Assembly (NCBI GenBank): GCA_019414545.1
Contig: DXLV01000009.1
Location: 1 to 14,102 of the forward strand
DNA length: 14,102 bases
DNA from: Collinsella sp.
Lineage (GTDB): Bacteria; Actinomycetota; Coriobacteriia; Coriobacteriales; Coriobacteriaceae
Direction of reading: 5' to 3'
Shown here: piece after piece, positions 14,045 through 14,102 of the stretch
Position numbering within the stretch: position 1 is the stretch's first letter
Layout of the letters: each line of letters opens with the position of its first letter
Position numbers and translations under genes: made by a program
The notes under the pieces: generated by a model
What the model was told of the DNA's origin: nothing
The model's database searches: none
What the model saw: the letters and a program-made list of their open reading frames with translations, nothing else

Positions 14045-14102
14045 CTAAGAACGCTTACGGCTCGCCATGGTGCCTGCGGCGATAGCGGCTGTTCCCGCAA
14101 GG
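14045..14102 (-). CDS. C-terminal end of a membrane or cell-wall-anchored protein, partial
   Basis: Only the last 18 codons are in the window, reading LAGTAAIAAGTMASRKRS and a TAG stop. A small-residue hydrophobic stretch ending in a basic RKR tail is typical of a C-terminal membrane anchor, including sortase-dependent cell-wall sorting signals of Gram-positive bacteria; an LPXTG-like motif would lie just outside the window. A matched downstream terminator supports this frame being real. The family is unknown. Confidence 0.45.
   Translation of the reverse strand, partial: LAGTAAIAAGTMASRKRS

Overview
The window looks like chromosomal DNA from a Gram-positive actinobacterium of the Coriobacteriia, most likely Collinsella or a close relative. 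This is inferred from the moderately high GC, G/C-rich third codon positions, strong GGAGG-type ribosome binding sites and gene content. No rRNA or other decisive marker is present. I see no tRNA, CRISPR array, transposase or phage gene.

Layout. The left edge (1-546) is AT-richer than the rest and holds the end of a small two-helix membrane protein and one doubtful ORF. Positions 547-4921 on the minus strand carry two c-di-GMP genes in tandem. The upstream gene (2204-4921) is GGDEF-PAS-degenerate GGDEF-degenerate GGDEF-EAL. The downstream gene (547-2076) is a shorter paralog that matches only the first three domains. Divergent from them is a patatin-like phospholipase (5241-6110, plus), followed by three 62-base-period hairpin repeats (6133-6303).

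The next block (6347-8223, minus) is a thiamine salvage operon: thiM, a small MTH1187-type thiamine-binding protein gene and thiE. The genes are packed 3 bases apart or overlapping. They are headed by a recognisable TPP riboswitch (8288-8379) and an intrinsic terminator (8246-8275), so the operon should shut off when thiamine pyrophosphate is plentiful. Upstream of the riboswitch sits a striking inverted repeat with two 35-base arms (8407-8508). Each arm ends 3-4 bases from a plausible -10 box of one of the two divergent genes.

The plus-strand block 8549-13110 holds a Cof-type HAD phosphatase and a LysR regulator (10-base gap), then a short cobalamin-independent methionine-synthase-like protein and a UraA-type uracil permease. 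The 155-base gap before the methionine-synthase-like gene contains several palindromes and a direct repeat, and is the most likely LysR target in the window. A hairpin terminator (13136-13174) separates uraA from a convergent alpha/beta esterase (13172-13837, minus).

The right edge holds a second terminator for the minus strand (13946-13987) and the last 18 codons of a gene entering from the right, whose tail resembles a membrane or cell-wall anchor.

The most notable non-coding structures are the 35-base-arm inverted repeat, the three 62-base repeats, the palindrome cluster before the MetE-like gene and the perfect 13-bp stem between the two c-di-GMP genes. No obviously new multi-gene system is visible.
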